A stretch of DNA of 64,000 bases from Acinetobacter lwoffii (GTDB lineage Bacteria > Pseudomonadota > Gammaproteobacteria > Pseudomonadales > Moraxellaceae). How positions within the stretch are numbered: the stretch's first letter is position 1; each line of letters starts with the position of its first letter. Below, piece after piece: positions 17,960-27,137 of this stretch. The notes below the pieces were generated by a model. That model was not told the DNA's origin and ran no database searches. It worked only from the letters and a program-made list of their open reading frames with translations. The stretch is from NCBI RefSeq assembly GCF_024129435.1, contig NZ_JAMXXN010000009.1, positions 57,912 through 121,911 on the forward strand, given 5' to 3'. The position numbers were made by a program, and so were the translations under genes.

Positions 17960-18388
17960 TTAGAAGCCATGAAACAGCTTATTCATGTCTTTTACCACAT
18001 AATCTTTAAAATGATAGGCCCGCGCATGTTTGGCATCAAACTTTGCCGTGAGTTCACCTTTTTGAAAGACATATACTCGGTCTTCCTGACTCATCAAAAA
18101 CTCTGCACCAAGTTTCATCAGCAGCGCATCAATCTTGTCTTCATCGGCAATCGATTCATCAGCATTGATTCTGTCATAGTGACGTTTAATGGTTTTGACA
18201 AACATGGTTAAATCCTGGGAGTCTGATTCAAACCGAGATTTAATCAGAGAAGTCGGCTGAAGCAAAGTAATCCTTTTGATATCTGCAGGATTGATCAGAA
18301 ACCTGTCCAAATCATGCATCGATTTAATCGGTATATTGTGCTTCGATGATTTGTATTTAGTGACAAATTGTATATTTACAAAGCACAA
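17960..18388 (-). CDS. Hypothetical protein
   Basis: Up to 142 residues with mixed polarity and no membrane segment. The region HDLDRFLINPADIKRITLLQPTS looks like a folded N-terminus, and the C-terminal half has RVYVFQKGELTAKFDAKHARAYHFKDYVV. The longest frame starts at a TTG (18386-18388) behind AAGGA; an ATG at 18317-18319 lacks a ribosome binding site and would give 119 residues. I recognise no family. It converges on ygfZ across a shared terminator. Confidence 0.55.
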   Translation of the reverse strand: MCFVNIQFVTKYKSSKHNIPIKSMHDLDRFLINPADIKRITLLQPTSLIKSRFESDSQDLTMFVKTIKRHYDRINADESIADEDKIDALLMKLGAEFLMSQEDRVYVFQKGELTAKFDAKHARAYHFKDYVVKDMNKLFHGF

Positions 18389-18468
18389 AATCCTTTTATG
18401 ATGTAAGTGAAAATGATTAAAATCGCACCAAGGAATAAGGTGCCAGCAATAATAAGGTTATAGGAACC

Positions 18469-19266
18469 ATGAAAAAATTAGTACTCGCTACAGTTCTTGC
18501 CCTTTCTGCGCAATTCGCTCTGGCAAATACCGTAAAAGATCAAGTCGATCCCCAATTCCAAAAAGTTGAGGCCATGGTCAAAGCCAATAATTTTAAAGGT
18601 GCCTATGACGCTTTGAATCAATTGGCCAGTCAGGGAAATGCCCAAGCTTTATATAACTTAGGCTATTTGACCCAAACCGGCCAAGGTACAACCAAGGACG
18701 AGAAAAAAGCCATTCAGCTTTACGAGCAGGCAGCCAGCAAAGGCTATCCGGTGGCCAATTATGTACTGGGTAAAAACTATGCAGCCGGCACACTCGGCCT
18801 CAAACAGGATTTGGCCAAAGCCAAACAGCATCTGGAACGCGCTTCAGCAGCCAAATTTGATGATGCCAGCATTGATCTGGCCATATTGCTATTTTCTGAA
18901 AATACGGCAGCGTCAAATAAAGCCGGACTACAAAAGCTGCAACCGCTGATCAGCAAAGGCAATATGCAGGCCATTCATGCCAAAGCCTTATATGACATCA
19001 GCAGCGGTTTCAAAAACAAAGATGAAAAACCGATTCAGCAAGGCCTAAGCAGCATTCAGGAACTGGCAAAAAAAGGTTATATTCCAGCGCTGATGGCAGT
19101 AGGTAATATGTTTGCCAATGGCAGTATTGTTCCGCAAAACCTGCCAGAAGCGAAGAAAATCTTTGCTGCATTGGCGCAGCAAAATGTTCCGCAGGCCAAG
19201 GAATCTTTGGCAGCAGTAGATAAAATGCTGGCTGAGCAGAAAAAAGTACCTGCGAAGAAAAGTTAA
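18469..19266 (+). CDS. Secreted Sel1-like repeat protein
   Basis: 265 residues with a clear signal peptide (MKKLVLATVLALSAQFALA, cut before NTV). At least three Sel1-like/TPR-type repeats follow, for example ALYNLGYLTQTGQGTTKDEK and ANYVLGKNYAAGTLGLKQDL, plus a C-terminal copy PALMAVGNMFANGSIVPQN. Such repeats form alpha-solenoids that hold partner proteins, here presumably in the periplasm. The Lys-rich tail is VPAKKS. No enzymatic motif is visible. A terminator follows. Confidence 0.85.
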   Translation: MKKLVLATVLALSAQFALANTVKDQVDPQFQKVEAMVKANNFKGAYDALNQLASQGNAQALYNLGYLTQTGQGTTKDEKKAIQLYEQAASKGYPVANYVLGKNYAAGTLGLKQDLAKAKQHLERASAAKFDDASIDLAILLFSENTAASNKAGLQKLQPLISKGNMQAIHAKALYDISSGFKNKDEKPIQQGLSSIQELAKKGYIPALMAVGNMFANGSIVPQNLPEAKKIFAALAQQNVPQAKESLAAVDKMLAEQKKVPAKKS

Positions 19267-19290
19267 GTTAATTCCACAAAATTAAAATAT

Positions 19291-19319
19291 AAAAAGCCCC
19301 ATGCAATTTGGGGCTTTTT
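19291..19319. terminator. Bidirectional terminator
   Basis: AAAAAGCCCC/GGGGCTTTTT stem with a 9-nt loop, between converging genes ending at 19266 and 19348. Confidence 0.85.
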
Positions 19320-19347
19320 AATAGCAGAGCATTCATCTTCTAAAAGA

Positions 19348-20274
19348 TTATCCCCACCACAAGGCAATTAAGCCACTGGTCACGATAAAACCGGCAATGG
19401 TACTCATCAACAATGGCGTTAAAGTTCGATCATTCAGACCATACGCCTGTCCCAACATGCCAAAAATCGTCGGCATCGGCAAAGCTGCAATGAGCGTACC
19501 AGCATGGACCATTTCCTGACTTAAATCAGTTAACTGGCTCAGTCCCAGATACATCAATAACGGCATCATGATATTGCTGGAAAATACCAGATAGAAACTT
19601 TGCAGATTGACATATTTCAGACTCATTCCTACGATCCCGCCGCCAATGGCAAACAAGGCCAATGGTGAGGCCGTCTGACCAATCAAGGCGAAGACCTGAT
19701 CGAGATAGACTGGAATTTTAATCTGGAAAACCGCACAGGCCATGCCGAGCATGACCCCCATAAATAAGGGATTCTTCAGCAAGGTCAGCAGTACACTTTT
19801 CAAAATGGCGCCAAGATTTGCCTGATGTTGTGTGCCCAGCGCAGCCATGACCAGCACCAGCGGAATCAGCAACACGCTTTCAATGATGACCACCAGAGAG
19901 GTATAGGTCATCGCCTGTTGCCCGATCAATAAGCTGAGCACAGCCGTACCAATCAGGCCAGTATTTGACATTGCAGCGCCCAACGACAGCACTGCACTTT
20001 GCGAATGCGTATTCTGAAAATGACGGCGCATAATCCAGAAGCCGCTACCATAGAGCAGCAAGGTCACACTGCTATACACGGCAAAGTATTCAAAATACCA
20101 GATTTCATGCAGGTCTTTGGAGGCAAGGGACTGAAAGAACAGCAAGGGCAAGGCCACTTTAATGACAAAAGCACCGACCGTCCCCACCTGCTCTTTGCTT
20201 AACACTTGACTCTTTACAGTCAGATAACCCAGTGCCAATAATAAAAATATGGGCACAATGACCGCAAAAATCAT
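19348..20274 (-). CDS. AEC (auxin efflux carrier) family transporter
   Basis: 308 residues in about ten membrane segments. The first is IFAVIVPIFLLLALGYLTV, followed by the AEC pattern LPLLFFQSLAS, AAMSNTGLIGTAVLSLLIG and a C-terminal LIAALPMPTIFGMLGQAYG. AEC carriers export or exchange small organic anions such as malate, malonate or auxin-like compounds across the inner membrane. The substrate cannot be read from sequence. ATG at 20272-20274 with AGAGGA upstream. Confidence 0.85.
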   Translation of the reverse strand: MIFAVIVPIFLLLALGYLTVKSQVLSKEQVGTVGAFVIKVALPLLFFQSLASKDLHEIWYFEYFAVYSSVTLLLYGSGFWIMRRHFQNTHSQSAVLSLGAAMSNTGLIGTAVLSLLIGQQAMTYTSLVVIIESVLLIPLVLVMAALGTQHQANLGAILKSVLLTLLKNPLFMGVMLGMACAVFQIKIPVYLDQVFALIGQTASPLALFAIGGGIVGMSLKYVNLQSFYLVFSSNIMMPLLMYLGLSQLTDLSQEMVHAGTLIAALPMPTIFGMLGQAYGLNDRTLTPLLMSTIAGFIVTSGLIALWWG

Positions 20275-20334
20275 AATGCAGTATCCTCTTGCCAGTGATA
20301 TTCCATTATAAGAATTTCTGAGACTAAAGCAGTG

Positions 20335-21444
20335 TTAAAAAGGCTCAAACAGGTGATTCAAACCATGCGGTGCACAGCGCAGATATTGCGGTGAAATCTT
20401 AATTTTTTCCTCAAGTGCTGCCGCTGCATGCCAGGGCCAATGTGGATCATAAAGAATGGCACGAGCCAGTGCGATGGCATCAGCTTGACCTTTTTGCAAA
20501 ATATCTTCTGCCTGCTTAGCTTCAGTAATCAAACCGACGGCAATCACGGGAATACTCACGACTTTCTTGATCGCATCTGCAAAAGGCACCTGATAATTCG
20601 GTTTCACATCAATGTTCTGTTTGGCATGTAAGCCGGCACTGGAAATATGAATATAGGCAGCACCCGCAGCTTCCAGTGCTTTGGACAATTCAATTGAAGA
20701 ATCAATAGTCCAGCTATCTGGCTGATCCATCCAATCGCTGGCCGAAATACGTACTCCAATCGGATAACCTTCTGGAACCGCCGCTTTCATGGCTTGTAAT
20801 ACTTCCAGAGTCAGGCGAATCCGGTTCTCCAGTGAGCCGCCATACTGATCATTACGTTTATTTGAAAGTGGTGACATGAACTGATGCAGTAAATAACCAT
20901 GCGCTGCATGCAGCTCAATTAGGTCAAAACCGGCCTCAACTGCACGTTTGGCACTTTCTGCAAAGTCAGCAACGACCTGCTCAATTTCCGACTGGCTTAA
21001 GGCCTTAGGTGGATGCTCATCTGCCTGAAAAGGAATATCACTGGCAGAAACAGTTTGCCAGCCATGTGCTTCATTCGGCTTAAACTGACCTTTACCTGCC
21101 CATGGTTTATCTGTTGAAGCTTTACGTCCGGCATGTGCGAGCTGAATGGCAAAAGGCATCGGGGAAATGGATTTAACTTTTTCCAGTAAGGTCTTGATCT
21201 GCTTCGCCTGTTCGTCATTCCACAAACCCAGATCGGCATAACTGATCCGGCCTTCTGGCTGTACCGCAGTCGCTTCGACGATACATAAACCTGCACCCGA
21301 TAAGGCATAGTTGGCCCATTGCTGCTCGTGCCAATAGGTGATTTCCCCCTGCTCTGTTGCGGAGTACTGACACATCGGCGCAATTACGATTTTATTTTGA
21401 AGTTGCAGTGATCCAAATTGAATAGGTTGAAATAGTAATGCCAC
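20335..21444 (-). CDS. Old yellow enzyme family oxidoreductase (YqjM-like)
   Basis: A FMN-dependent NADPH oxidoreductase of the thermophilic-like/YqjM class, 369 residues from a GTG at 21442-21444 behind AGAGGA. Motifs are NKIVIAPMCQYSA (flavin-site Cys), IQLAHAGRKAS (substrate-anion His), FDLIELHAAHGYLLHQF, NKRNDQYGGSLENRIR and the C-terminal ARAILYDPHWPWHAA. These enzymes reduce activated C=C bonds of enals, enones and some nitro compounds. A longer frame from GTG 21477 lacks a good ribosome binding site. The physiological substrate is unknown. Confidence 0.9.
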   Translation of the reverse strand: MALLFQPIQFGSLQLQNKIVIAPMCQYSATEQGEITYWHEQQWANYALSGAGLCIVEATAVQPEGRISYADLGLWNDEQAKQIKTLLEKVKSISPMPFAIQLAHAGRKASTDKPWAGKGQFKPNEAHGWQTVSASDIPFQADEHPPKALSQSEIEQVVADFAESAKRAVEAGFDLIELHAAHGYLLHQFMSPLSNKRNDQYGGSLENRIRLTLEVLQAMKAAVPEGYPIGVRISASDWMDQPDSWTIDSSIELSKALEAAGAAYIHISSAGLHAKQNIDVKPNYQVPFADAIKKVVSIPVIAVGLITEAKQAEDILQKGQADAIALARAILYDPHWPWHAAAALEEKIKISPQYLRCAPHGLNHLFEPF

Positions 21445-21488
21445 GCTGTATTTCCTCTTTTTATTGCCCAGTTTCACTCTAAAAATAA

Positions 21489-21512
21489 AAACAGGCTCTT
21501 AAGAGCCTGTTT
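21489..21512 (-). terminator. Terminator of the OprB-type porin gene
   Basis: Palindromic stem AAACAGGCTC/GAGCCTGTTT with loop TTAA and a T-rich run on the minus strand, 24 bases after the stop at 21537. Confidence 0.8.
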
Positions 21513-21536
21513 AGTTATAACGTGAACGATCAAACT

Positions 21537-22805
21537 TTAGAAGATGATTCGTGTAGTCAAACCGAGTACCAGTGCATCATCCACATTGTTGCTTGAACCT
21601 GGATTAATGACATATTGCAGGTTTGGACGCAGCATCAGCCACTTTGTTGTGTTATAGCTATAGTTCAGTTCAATATTGTATTCTGCATCAGCATTGAAAG
21701 CTGGCCGTGAATCAGCAAAGCGATCATTCACATGCACACGGTTGACCGCCAGACCTAAAATGTCGTTCGGTTGACTGTCCGCAAGACCGATATATTTCAA
21801 ACCGATTTGTTGTGAATTATCCACTTTATTGGTATCGCGGTCATGCCAGGTAAAGTTGGCAAATGAATGCAAACCCTGACGGCCCTGACCTGTAGACGTT
21901 AACTGTTGTTCTACAGCTAACCAGCCTGCAAAGGTACGGTTTTTGGCATCAGTAGGATTGGCAATATCTTTTTGGTTGGCAACATCATCGGCCGTATTGT
22001 ACATCCCGCCAACCCGGTAGCTGCCTGGCAGGCCATTCACCCATGATTTCGGTGTCCAGATCACTTCTGCCGGAATCGTCACGCCATCGGCATGGTCGGT
22101 ATCCAGACTCCAGCCCTGACCTTCTTTAGCGCCATTACCATTATCTGGATTAAACTCATACACACCGACTTGTACTGCAAGTTCAGGATTGAGTTGCTGC
22201 TTCACGCGCGCACCCCATTGTGCTACAGGCGTATTCATCCAGATATTGCCCTGCCATTTTCCCATTTGCGCTGCACAAAATGCAGTACTGGCAAAATCAC
22301 AAGCCATGACATTAAAGTCCATGCCCAGACCAAGACGACCCGCCTTAATACTGAGTCCCTGCTCTTTATAATTCTTTTCAATAGACAGCTCGCTCAGACG
22401 GCTATCCTGATTACCACGTCCGAAAGTACCTTGTACATTGGCCAGTTGCGGTGCACTAGGATCCTGCAAGTCACGGACAGAGGTACTTTGACCCTGACGT
22501 GCACTCATCACGGCACGTACGGTGACGCCATTCCATCCTGCCAGCTTTTCCATGTCCAGTTGAGTACCTAGCCATAATTGGGCAGAAGTTAATGGATCTG
22601 CGCCCTCATTACGACCACCATCAGTAAGATAGGCGGTATCGGTTAACAGATTGGCTTCAAATTTAATTCCCTGTTGGGCCAGTTCTGTACGTTGACCATT
22701 CCAGTCACCCAGTAAATATTGACCTTGTGGATCAAATGCAGATTCCGCTTGAGCGGTTGTCATGGCAGCCATTAAAGGCAATAGAGCTAGACCTAAATAT
22801 TTCAT
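21537..22805 (-). CDS. oprB: OprB-type carbohydrate-selective porin
   Basis: 422 residues from the ATG at 22803-22805 (AGG 6 bases upstream; an earlier ATG at 22820 lacks one). A signal peptide (MKYLGLALLPLMAAMTTAQA) is followed by LLGDWNGQRTELAQQGIKFEA, the typical OprB start, and repeated amphipathic strands ending in the C-terminal Phe of outer membrane barrels (LGLTTRIIF). OprB porins admit glucose and other sugars. In Acinetobacter glucose is mainly oxidised in the periplasm, so uptake into the periplasm would be the relevant step. No sugar gene is adjacent. Confidence 0.88.
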   Translation of the reverse strand: MKYLGLALLPLMAAMTTAQAESAFDPQGQYLLGDWNGQRTELAQQGIKFEANLLTDTAYLTDGGRNEGADPLTSAQLWLGTQLDMEKLAGWNGVTVRAVMSARQGQSTSVRDLQDPSAPQLANVQGTFGRGNQDSRLSELSIEKNYKEQGLSIKAGRLGLGMDFNVMACDFASTAFCAAQMGKWQGNIWMNTPVAQWGARVKQQLNPELAVQVGVYEFNPDNGNGAKEGQGWSLDTDHADGVTIPAEVIWTPKSWVNGLPGSYRVGGMYNTADDVANQKDIANPTDAKNRTFAGWLAVEQQLTSTGQGRQGLHSFANFTWHDRDTNKVDNSQQIGLKYIGLADSQPNDILGLAVNRVHVNDRFADSRPAFNADAEYNIELNYSYNTTKWLMLRPNLQYVINPGSSNNVDDALVLGLTTRIIF

Positions 22806-23205
22806 GTAAAACCTAAACATTCGGAGAGAAAAACAAGCAAGGTTTTTAAATTGCTATTAGGTGCATGAATTTACATAACTTTTCATATAAATTCCCAGCA
22901 TTTTTTTTATTACTCATTAAACTTTTAGTTATGCCTTAAACATAAAAATATAATTTTTATTTTAATAAGCTTAAATTATTTATATATTTTTCATTAGTTT
23001 ATAATTGTATTGATAATTTCCATTCGATTTCCTTCTAAGAAAATTCGCTATAAAAACATAGAAACCCAGTTTATTCTTTAAACAATTCCAGCTTAAATAA
23101 ATATGAAATACCCAGTCATTTTCCAGCGATTTCACCCAGATTAACGCTTGCAATCCCAGCCAATTCACCCAATATTAGCTGCATCTCCCTCGCCACTGAT
23201 GTGTT
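22806..23205. other. Divergent intergenic region oprB / mutM
   Basis: AT-rich throughout (about 22860-23100 especially). It must contain the oprB and mutM promoters, but I cannot pin either. A short minus-strand frame at 22980-23168 has no ribosome binding site and is not called. Confidence 0.4.
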
Positions 23206-24066
23206 ATGCCTGAATTACCAGAAGTTGAAACCACCAAAACCAGTTTATTGCCTTTATTAGAGCAACGCGTAAAACGTGTTGAAGTACGTCAGTCAAGTTT
23301 GCGCTGGCCTATTCCGGAGAATATAGAAAAGCTGGTGGGGCAAAAATTACTGAAGCTCACTCGCCGTTCTAAATATATTCTGGCGGAGTTTGAACACGAC
23401 ACCATGCTCTGGCATTTGGGCATGTCGGGAAGTTTCCGTCTATGCGATGGCAATGAAGAATTACGCAAACATGACCATCTAATCATTCAGTTTGATGATA
23501 TCGAACTGCGTTATCATGACCCTCGCCGTTTTGGCTGCATTCTTTGGCTGGATGCACAATCACAAAGCAAATTGATTGACACGTTGGGGCCAGAACCTTT
23601 AAGCGAGAACTTTAATGCCGAGTATTTATTTGAAAAATTGAAGAATAAAAATGTTGGCACCAAAGTTGCAATTATGGATAACCATGTGGTGGTGGGCGTA
23701 GGCAATATTTATGCGACCGAAAGTCTGTTTAATCTGGGGATTCATCCGGCACAACCGGCCTCGACGTTAAGCTTGGTGCAGATTGAAAAGCTAGTGCTGG
23801 AAATCAAGCGTATCTTGAAACAGGCAATTGATCTGGGTGGTTCAACCTTAAGAGACTACACCAATGCCATGGGCGAAAATGGCTATTTTCAGCAAACCCT
23901 GCTGGCTTATGGCCGTGCCGGTGAAATGTGTGTGAACTGCGAGACCACACTTGAAAATATTAAATTGGGACAACGGGCTTCAGTTTTTTGTCCTGAGTGC
24001 CAACCTTTGAAAAAGATCCAGCTCCCTGTCAAAAAAGTGGCAACTGTACGAGGGAAAAAGTCATGA
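23206..24066 (+). CDS. mutM: Formamidopyrimidine-DNA glycosylase
   Basis: 286 residues. MPELPEVETT carries the catalytic N-terminal Pro2 and Glu3, Lys56 lies in RRSKYIL, and the C-terminal zinc finger has Cys242/Cys245 and Cys262/Cys265. MutM (Fpg) removes 8-oxoguanine and ring-opened purines and cleaves the abasic site. The C-terminus has about 15 extra basic residues (LPVKKVATVRGKKS) beyond the finger. ATG at 23206. The stop overlaps the next start (ATGA), so the gene is translationally coupled to ppiC. Confidence 0.95.
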   Translation: MPELPEVETTKTSLLPLLEQRVKRVEVRQSSLRWPIPENIEKLVGQKLLKLTRRSKYILAEFEHDTMLWHLGMSGSFRLCDGNEELRKHDHLIIQFDDIELRYHDPRRFGCILWLDAQSQSKLIDTLGPEPLSENFNAEYLFEKLKNKNVGTKVAIMDNHVVVGVGNIYATESLFNLGIHPAQPASTLSLVQIEKLVLEIKRILKQAIDLGGSTLRDYTNAMGENGYFQQTLLAYGRAGEMCVNCETTLENIKLGQRASVFCPECQPLKKIQLPVKKVATVRGKKS

Positions 24067-24347
24067 AAACAGCCATTGTGCGTCATATTCTGGTTAAAGA
24101 TAAAGAAACCGCTGAGCAGCTTAAAAAGAAGATTTTAAGTGGTGCCGACTTTAATAAAATCGCAAAACAGTATTCAACCTGTAATTCTGCCAAACGTGGC
24201 GGTGAGCTAGGTGAAGTGAAGAAAGGCCAACTGGTTCCAGTGATTGATAAACTGGTATTTACTGCCGCTGAACGTGTATTACATGGCCCGGTTAAAAGCC
24301 AGTTTGGTTTTCATTTGGTCGAAATTAAGTTTCGGATGGATTTTTAA
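24063..24347 (+). CDS. ppiC: Parvulin-type peptidyl-prolyl isomerase
   Basis: 94 residues, a single rotamase domain: VRHILVKDKETAEQLKKKI, then GADFNKIAKQYSTC, KRGGELGEVKKGQLVP and QFGFHLVEIKFR. The size equals E. coli PpiC, a cytoplasmic parvulin. The ATG at 24063 overlaps the mutM stop by 4 bp; a longer frame exists upstream inside mutM but would add unrelated residues. Pairing with mutM suggests only co-transcription. Confidence 0.92.
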   Translation: MKTAIVRHILVKDKETAEQLKKKILSGADFNKIAKQYSTCNSAKRGGELGEVKKGQLVPVIDKLVFTAAERVLHGPVKSQFGFHLVEIKFRMDF

Positions 24348-24350
24348 GCA

Positions 24351-24383
24351 ATATTCCTTCCTCCTTTTAGGAGGAAGGAATAT
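24351..24383. repeat. Perfect 14-bp inverted repeat after ppiC
   Basis: ATATTCCTTCCTCC/GGAGGAAGGAATAT around TTTTA. It is very stable, but no T-run follows on the plus strand, so it may be an mRNA 3'-end stabiliser or a terminator of an unusual kind. Confidence 0.55.
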
Positions 24384-24431
24384 ATTCCGCAAGGGGATGG
24401 AGGTTATTTTATTCTTAAAGAAATAGTTTCA

Positions 24432-24463
24432 CCTCTCCCTAACCCTTTCCTAAAAGGAGAGAG
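24432..24463. repeat. Intergenic hairpin repeat, copy B
   Basis: CCTCTCCCTAACCC...GGAGAGAG, with CTCTCC/GGAGAG pairing. Same general design as copies at 11735 and 35088. Confidence 0.5.
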
Positions 24464-24472
24464 AAAATAAGG

Positions 24473-24499
24473 AAAAACGGCGCTTAGGGCGCCGTTTTT
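24473..24499 (-). terminator. mscL terminator
   Basis: AAAAACGGCGC/GCGCCGTTTTT stem with a 5-nt loop, 12 bases after the mscL stop on the minus strand. Confidence 0.88.
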
Positions 24500-24510
24500 G
24501 ATACACTGAA

Positions 24511-24948
24511 TTATGCTTGTGGACGCTTTTTCAATTCATCACGAATTTCACGCAGTAATTCAATATCGGCTGGGGTAGTCGGAGTTTCCTCGACTGGGCC
24601 TTCTTGTTTACGTAAACGGTTCATGAGTTTCACCAATAAAAATACGACCCAAGCCAAAATTAAGAAGTTAATTAAAATCGTTAAAAAGTTACCATAAGTC
24701 AGTACATTCACACCCGCCTTAGTCAAGGCATCCAAAGATTGTAAATTGTCTGGGTTTCTTCCTAAGATAAAGAATTTTTGCGTAAAATCGACGCCACCAC
24801 CGGTGATCACGGTAATTAAAGGCATAATGATATCTTTCACCAATGAATCGATGATCTTGCTAAAAGCACCACCGATGATGACACCAATCGCCAGATCCAT
24901 CATGTTGCCTTTGATCGCAAATTCTTTAAATTCTTGAATAATGCTCAT
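24511..24948 (-). CDS. mscL: Large-conductance mechanosensitive channel
   Basis: 145 residues from the ATG at 24946-24948 (GGGAG at 6 bases). The opening [36 protein letters not shown] sequence gives the amphipathic N-helix and the pore-lining TM1. TM2 is [23 protein letters not shown], followed by the cytoplasmic helix [12 protein letters not shown]. MscL opens at near-lytic membrane tension and releases solutes on osmotic downshock. Fully typical; single gene with its own terminator. Confidence 0.95.
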   Translation of the reverse strand: MSIIQEFKEFAIKGNMMDLAIGVIIGGAFSKIIDSLVKDIIMPLITVITGGGVDFTQKFFILGRNPDNLQSLDALTKAGVNVLTYGNFLTILINFLILAWVVFLLVKLMNRLRKQEGPVEETPTTPADIELLREIRDELKKRPQA

Positions 24949-25067
24949 AACTGCTCCCATATTTTATTTTCAAGTTTTGGGTCAAATTATACCTGACTAA
25001 ATACTTTTAATTTTGACTTAGTTTAATGCGTTTTAGTAAATTGTGATCAAGCATAGCGTAAATATAA

Positions 25068-25101
25068 AAAAACCGTAATCTTCGAAAAGATTACGGTTTT
25101 T
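25068..25101 (-). terminator. typA terminator
   Basis: AAAAACCGTAATCTT/AAGATTACGGTTTTT stem with a 4-nt loop, directly after the typA stop. Confidence 0.88.
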
Positions 25102-25124
25102 GAAAACCCGAAATAATCTAGAGA

Positions 25125-26963
25125 TTATTTACCTGAACGGTTACGTTTACGTTCATTTTCAGTCAAGAAACGCTTACGGATACGGATTGACTTAGGTGTT
25201 ACTTCTACTAGTTCATCATCTTCAATAAACTCAAGCGCTTGCTCAAGTGTATATTCAATCGCAGGAACAAGAGTCAACGCATCGTCAGTACCTGAAGCAC
25301 GTACGTTCGTTAACTGTTTTGCTTTAGTCGGGTTAACTGTCATATCGTCTGAACGAGAGTTAATACCGATGATCATACCTTCATAAACTTCTAACTGTGG
25401 TTTCGCAAATAGACGACCACGGTCTTGAAGTGTGAACAGTGCATAGCCCAGGCAAGTACCTTGAACCATTGAAATCAACACACCGTTTTGACGTTTTGCA
25501 ACAGTACCTTGCTTCATTGGACCGTAGTGCGAGAAGCTAGACGTCATGATCCCTGTACCAGAAGTCATGGTCAGGAATTCAGAACGGAAACCAATCAGAC
25601 CGCGTGAAGGAACAGTTGCTTCAATACGGATACGGCCTTTACCGTCAACTTCCATATTGGTCATTTCACCTTTACGGTGACCCATTTGTTCCATTACAGC
25701 GCCTTGGTGCTGTTCTTCAACGTCAAAAGTAACGTTTTCGTATGGCTCTTGTTTTTCACCATCAATTTCTTTGATGATTACTTGTGGACGAGATACGCCC
25801 ATTTCGAAGCCTTCACGACGCATGTTTTCAATAAGAACTGAAAGGTGAAGTTCACCACGACCAGATACTTTGAAACGGTCTGGGCTGTCAGTATCTTCAA
25901 CACGTAATGCTACGTTGTGAATCAATTCGCGGTCTAGACGTTCACGGATATTACGTGAAGTTACGAACTTACCTTCTTTACCAGCAAACGGTGAGTTGTT
26001 TACCTGGAATGTCATCGATACTGTAGGTTCATCTACAGACAATGGAGGTAAAGCTTCAACATTTTTCGGATCACAGATGGTGTCAGAAATGTTGAGTGCA
26101 TCGATACCCGTTACACAAACGATATCGCCTGCAGAAGCTTCTTCAACGTCAACGCGATCTAGACCATGATAACCCATGATTTTTAAGATACGGCCGTTAC
26201 GTGTTTTGCCATCTTTATCGATTACAGTTACTTGTGTGTTTAATTTCACTGAACCGCGCTGGATACGACCAATACCGATAACGCCTACGAAGCTGTTATA
26301 GTCAAGTGAAGATACTTGCATTTGGAATGGGCCATCAACGTCAACCGCTGGTGGTTCAACGATATCTACAATCGTTTGAAACAACGGAGTCATGTCTTCA
26401 GCAAGTTCTTCTGGAGAAGGACCAGCAACACCACGAAGGCCTGAAGCATAAACAACCGGGAAGTCTAACTGTTCGTCAGAAGCACCTAAGTTATCGAACA
26501 GATCGAATACTTGGTCAATTACCCAGTCTGGACGCGCACTTGGCTTGTCTACTTTGTTAATAATCACGATTGGTTTCAAACCACGTGCGAACGCTTTTTG
26601 CGTTACGAAACGAGTTTGTGGCATCGGGCCTTCTTGTGAGTCTACAAGAAGAAGTACGCAGTCAACCATCGACATTACACGTTCAACTTCACCACCGAAG
26701 TCGGCGTGTCCCGGGGTGTCCACGATGTTAATGCGGTATTCAGTATTGGTACGTTCATCTAACCATTTGATTGCAGTGTTTTTTGCAAGAATGGTAATAC
26801 CACGTTCGCTTTCAATAGCGCCAGAATCCATGACACGCTCGATCTCACCCGCGCGATCACCGAGAGCACCTGATTGTTGCAAAAGTTTGTCTACAAGAGT
26901 GGTTTTACCATGATCGACGTGCGCAATAATGGCGATGTTACGGAGAGTTTTAATATCTGACAT
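25125..26963 (-). CDS. typA: Ribosome-associated GTPase TypA/BipA
   Basis: 612 residues. G1 is AHVDHGKTTLVD (residues about 14-25), G3 is DTPGHADFGGEV and G4 is NKVDKPSARPDWV, followed by the EF-G-like domains and the BipA-specific C-terminus (TLVPAIEYTLEQALEFIEDDELVEVTP, RIRKRFL). TypA binds the ribosome and affects assembly of the large subunit and growth under cold or stress. Complete and typical. The ATG at 26961-26963 lies in a 174-bp divergent spacer with the purine permease gene. Confidence 0.95.
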   Translation of the reverse strand: MSDIKTLRNIAIIAHVDHGKTTLVDKLLQQSGALGDRAGEIERVMDSGAIESERGITILAKNTAIKWLDERTNTEYRINIVDTPGHADFGGEVERVMSMVDCVLLLVDSQEGPMPQTRFVTQKAFARGLKPIVIINKVDKPSARPDWVIDQVFDLFDNLGASDEQLDFPVVYASGLRGVAGPSPEELAEDMTPLFQTIVDIVEPPAVDVDGPFQMQVSSLDYNSFVGVIGIGRIQRGSVKLNTQVTVIDKDGKTRNGRILKIMGYHGLDRVDVEEASAGDIVCVTGIDALNISDTICDPKNVEALPPLSVDEPTVSMTFQVNNSPFAGKEGKFVTSRNIRERLDRELIHNVALRVEDTDSPDRFKVSGRGELHLSVLIENMRREGFEMGVSRPQVIIKEIDGEKQEPYENVTFDVEEQHQGAVMEQMGHRKGEMTNMEVDGKGRIRIEATVPSRGLIGFRSEFLTMTSGTGIMTSSFSHYGPMKQGTVAKRQNGVLISMVQGTCLGYALFTLQDRGRLFAKPQLEVYEGMIIGINSRSDDMTVNPTKAKQLTNVRASGTDDALTLVPAIEYTLEQALEFIEDDELVEVTPKSIRIRKRFLTENERKRNRSGK

Positions 26964-27078
26964 GTAAATTCAATGCGTATGTAATTTGAGGGCAAATTAT
27001 ACAGAAAAATACAAAACTTTTATAGTCACTGTAACCACACTCCTCAACTTTTTTTGCTCCGTTGGGGCTTTTTTGATT

Positions 27079-27106
27079 TTGTAAAGACGTGTAACTCGAT
27101 TAGAAT
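27079..27106 (+). promoter_or_regulatory. Candidate sigma-70 promoter of the NCS2 permease
   Basis: TTGTAA (27079-27084), a 16-nt spacer and TAGAAT (27101-27106). The start codon is only 32 bases downstream, so the leader would be short and no clear ribosome binding site is visible. Confidence 0.45.
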
Positions 27107-27137
27107 AGCGCCACCCAGCCTTAATTTGCATTGACAC

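Noticed and set aside
22980..23168. Leftward 62-codon frame in the oprB-mutM spacer
   Set aside because: GTG start without a ribosome binding site, in very AT-rich DNA that yields chance frames rich in Lys/Asn/Phe.
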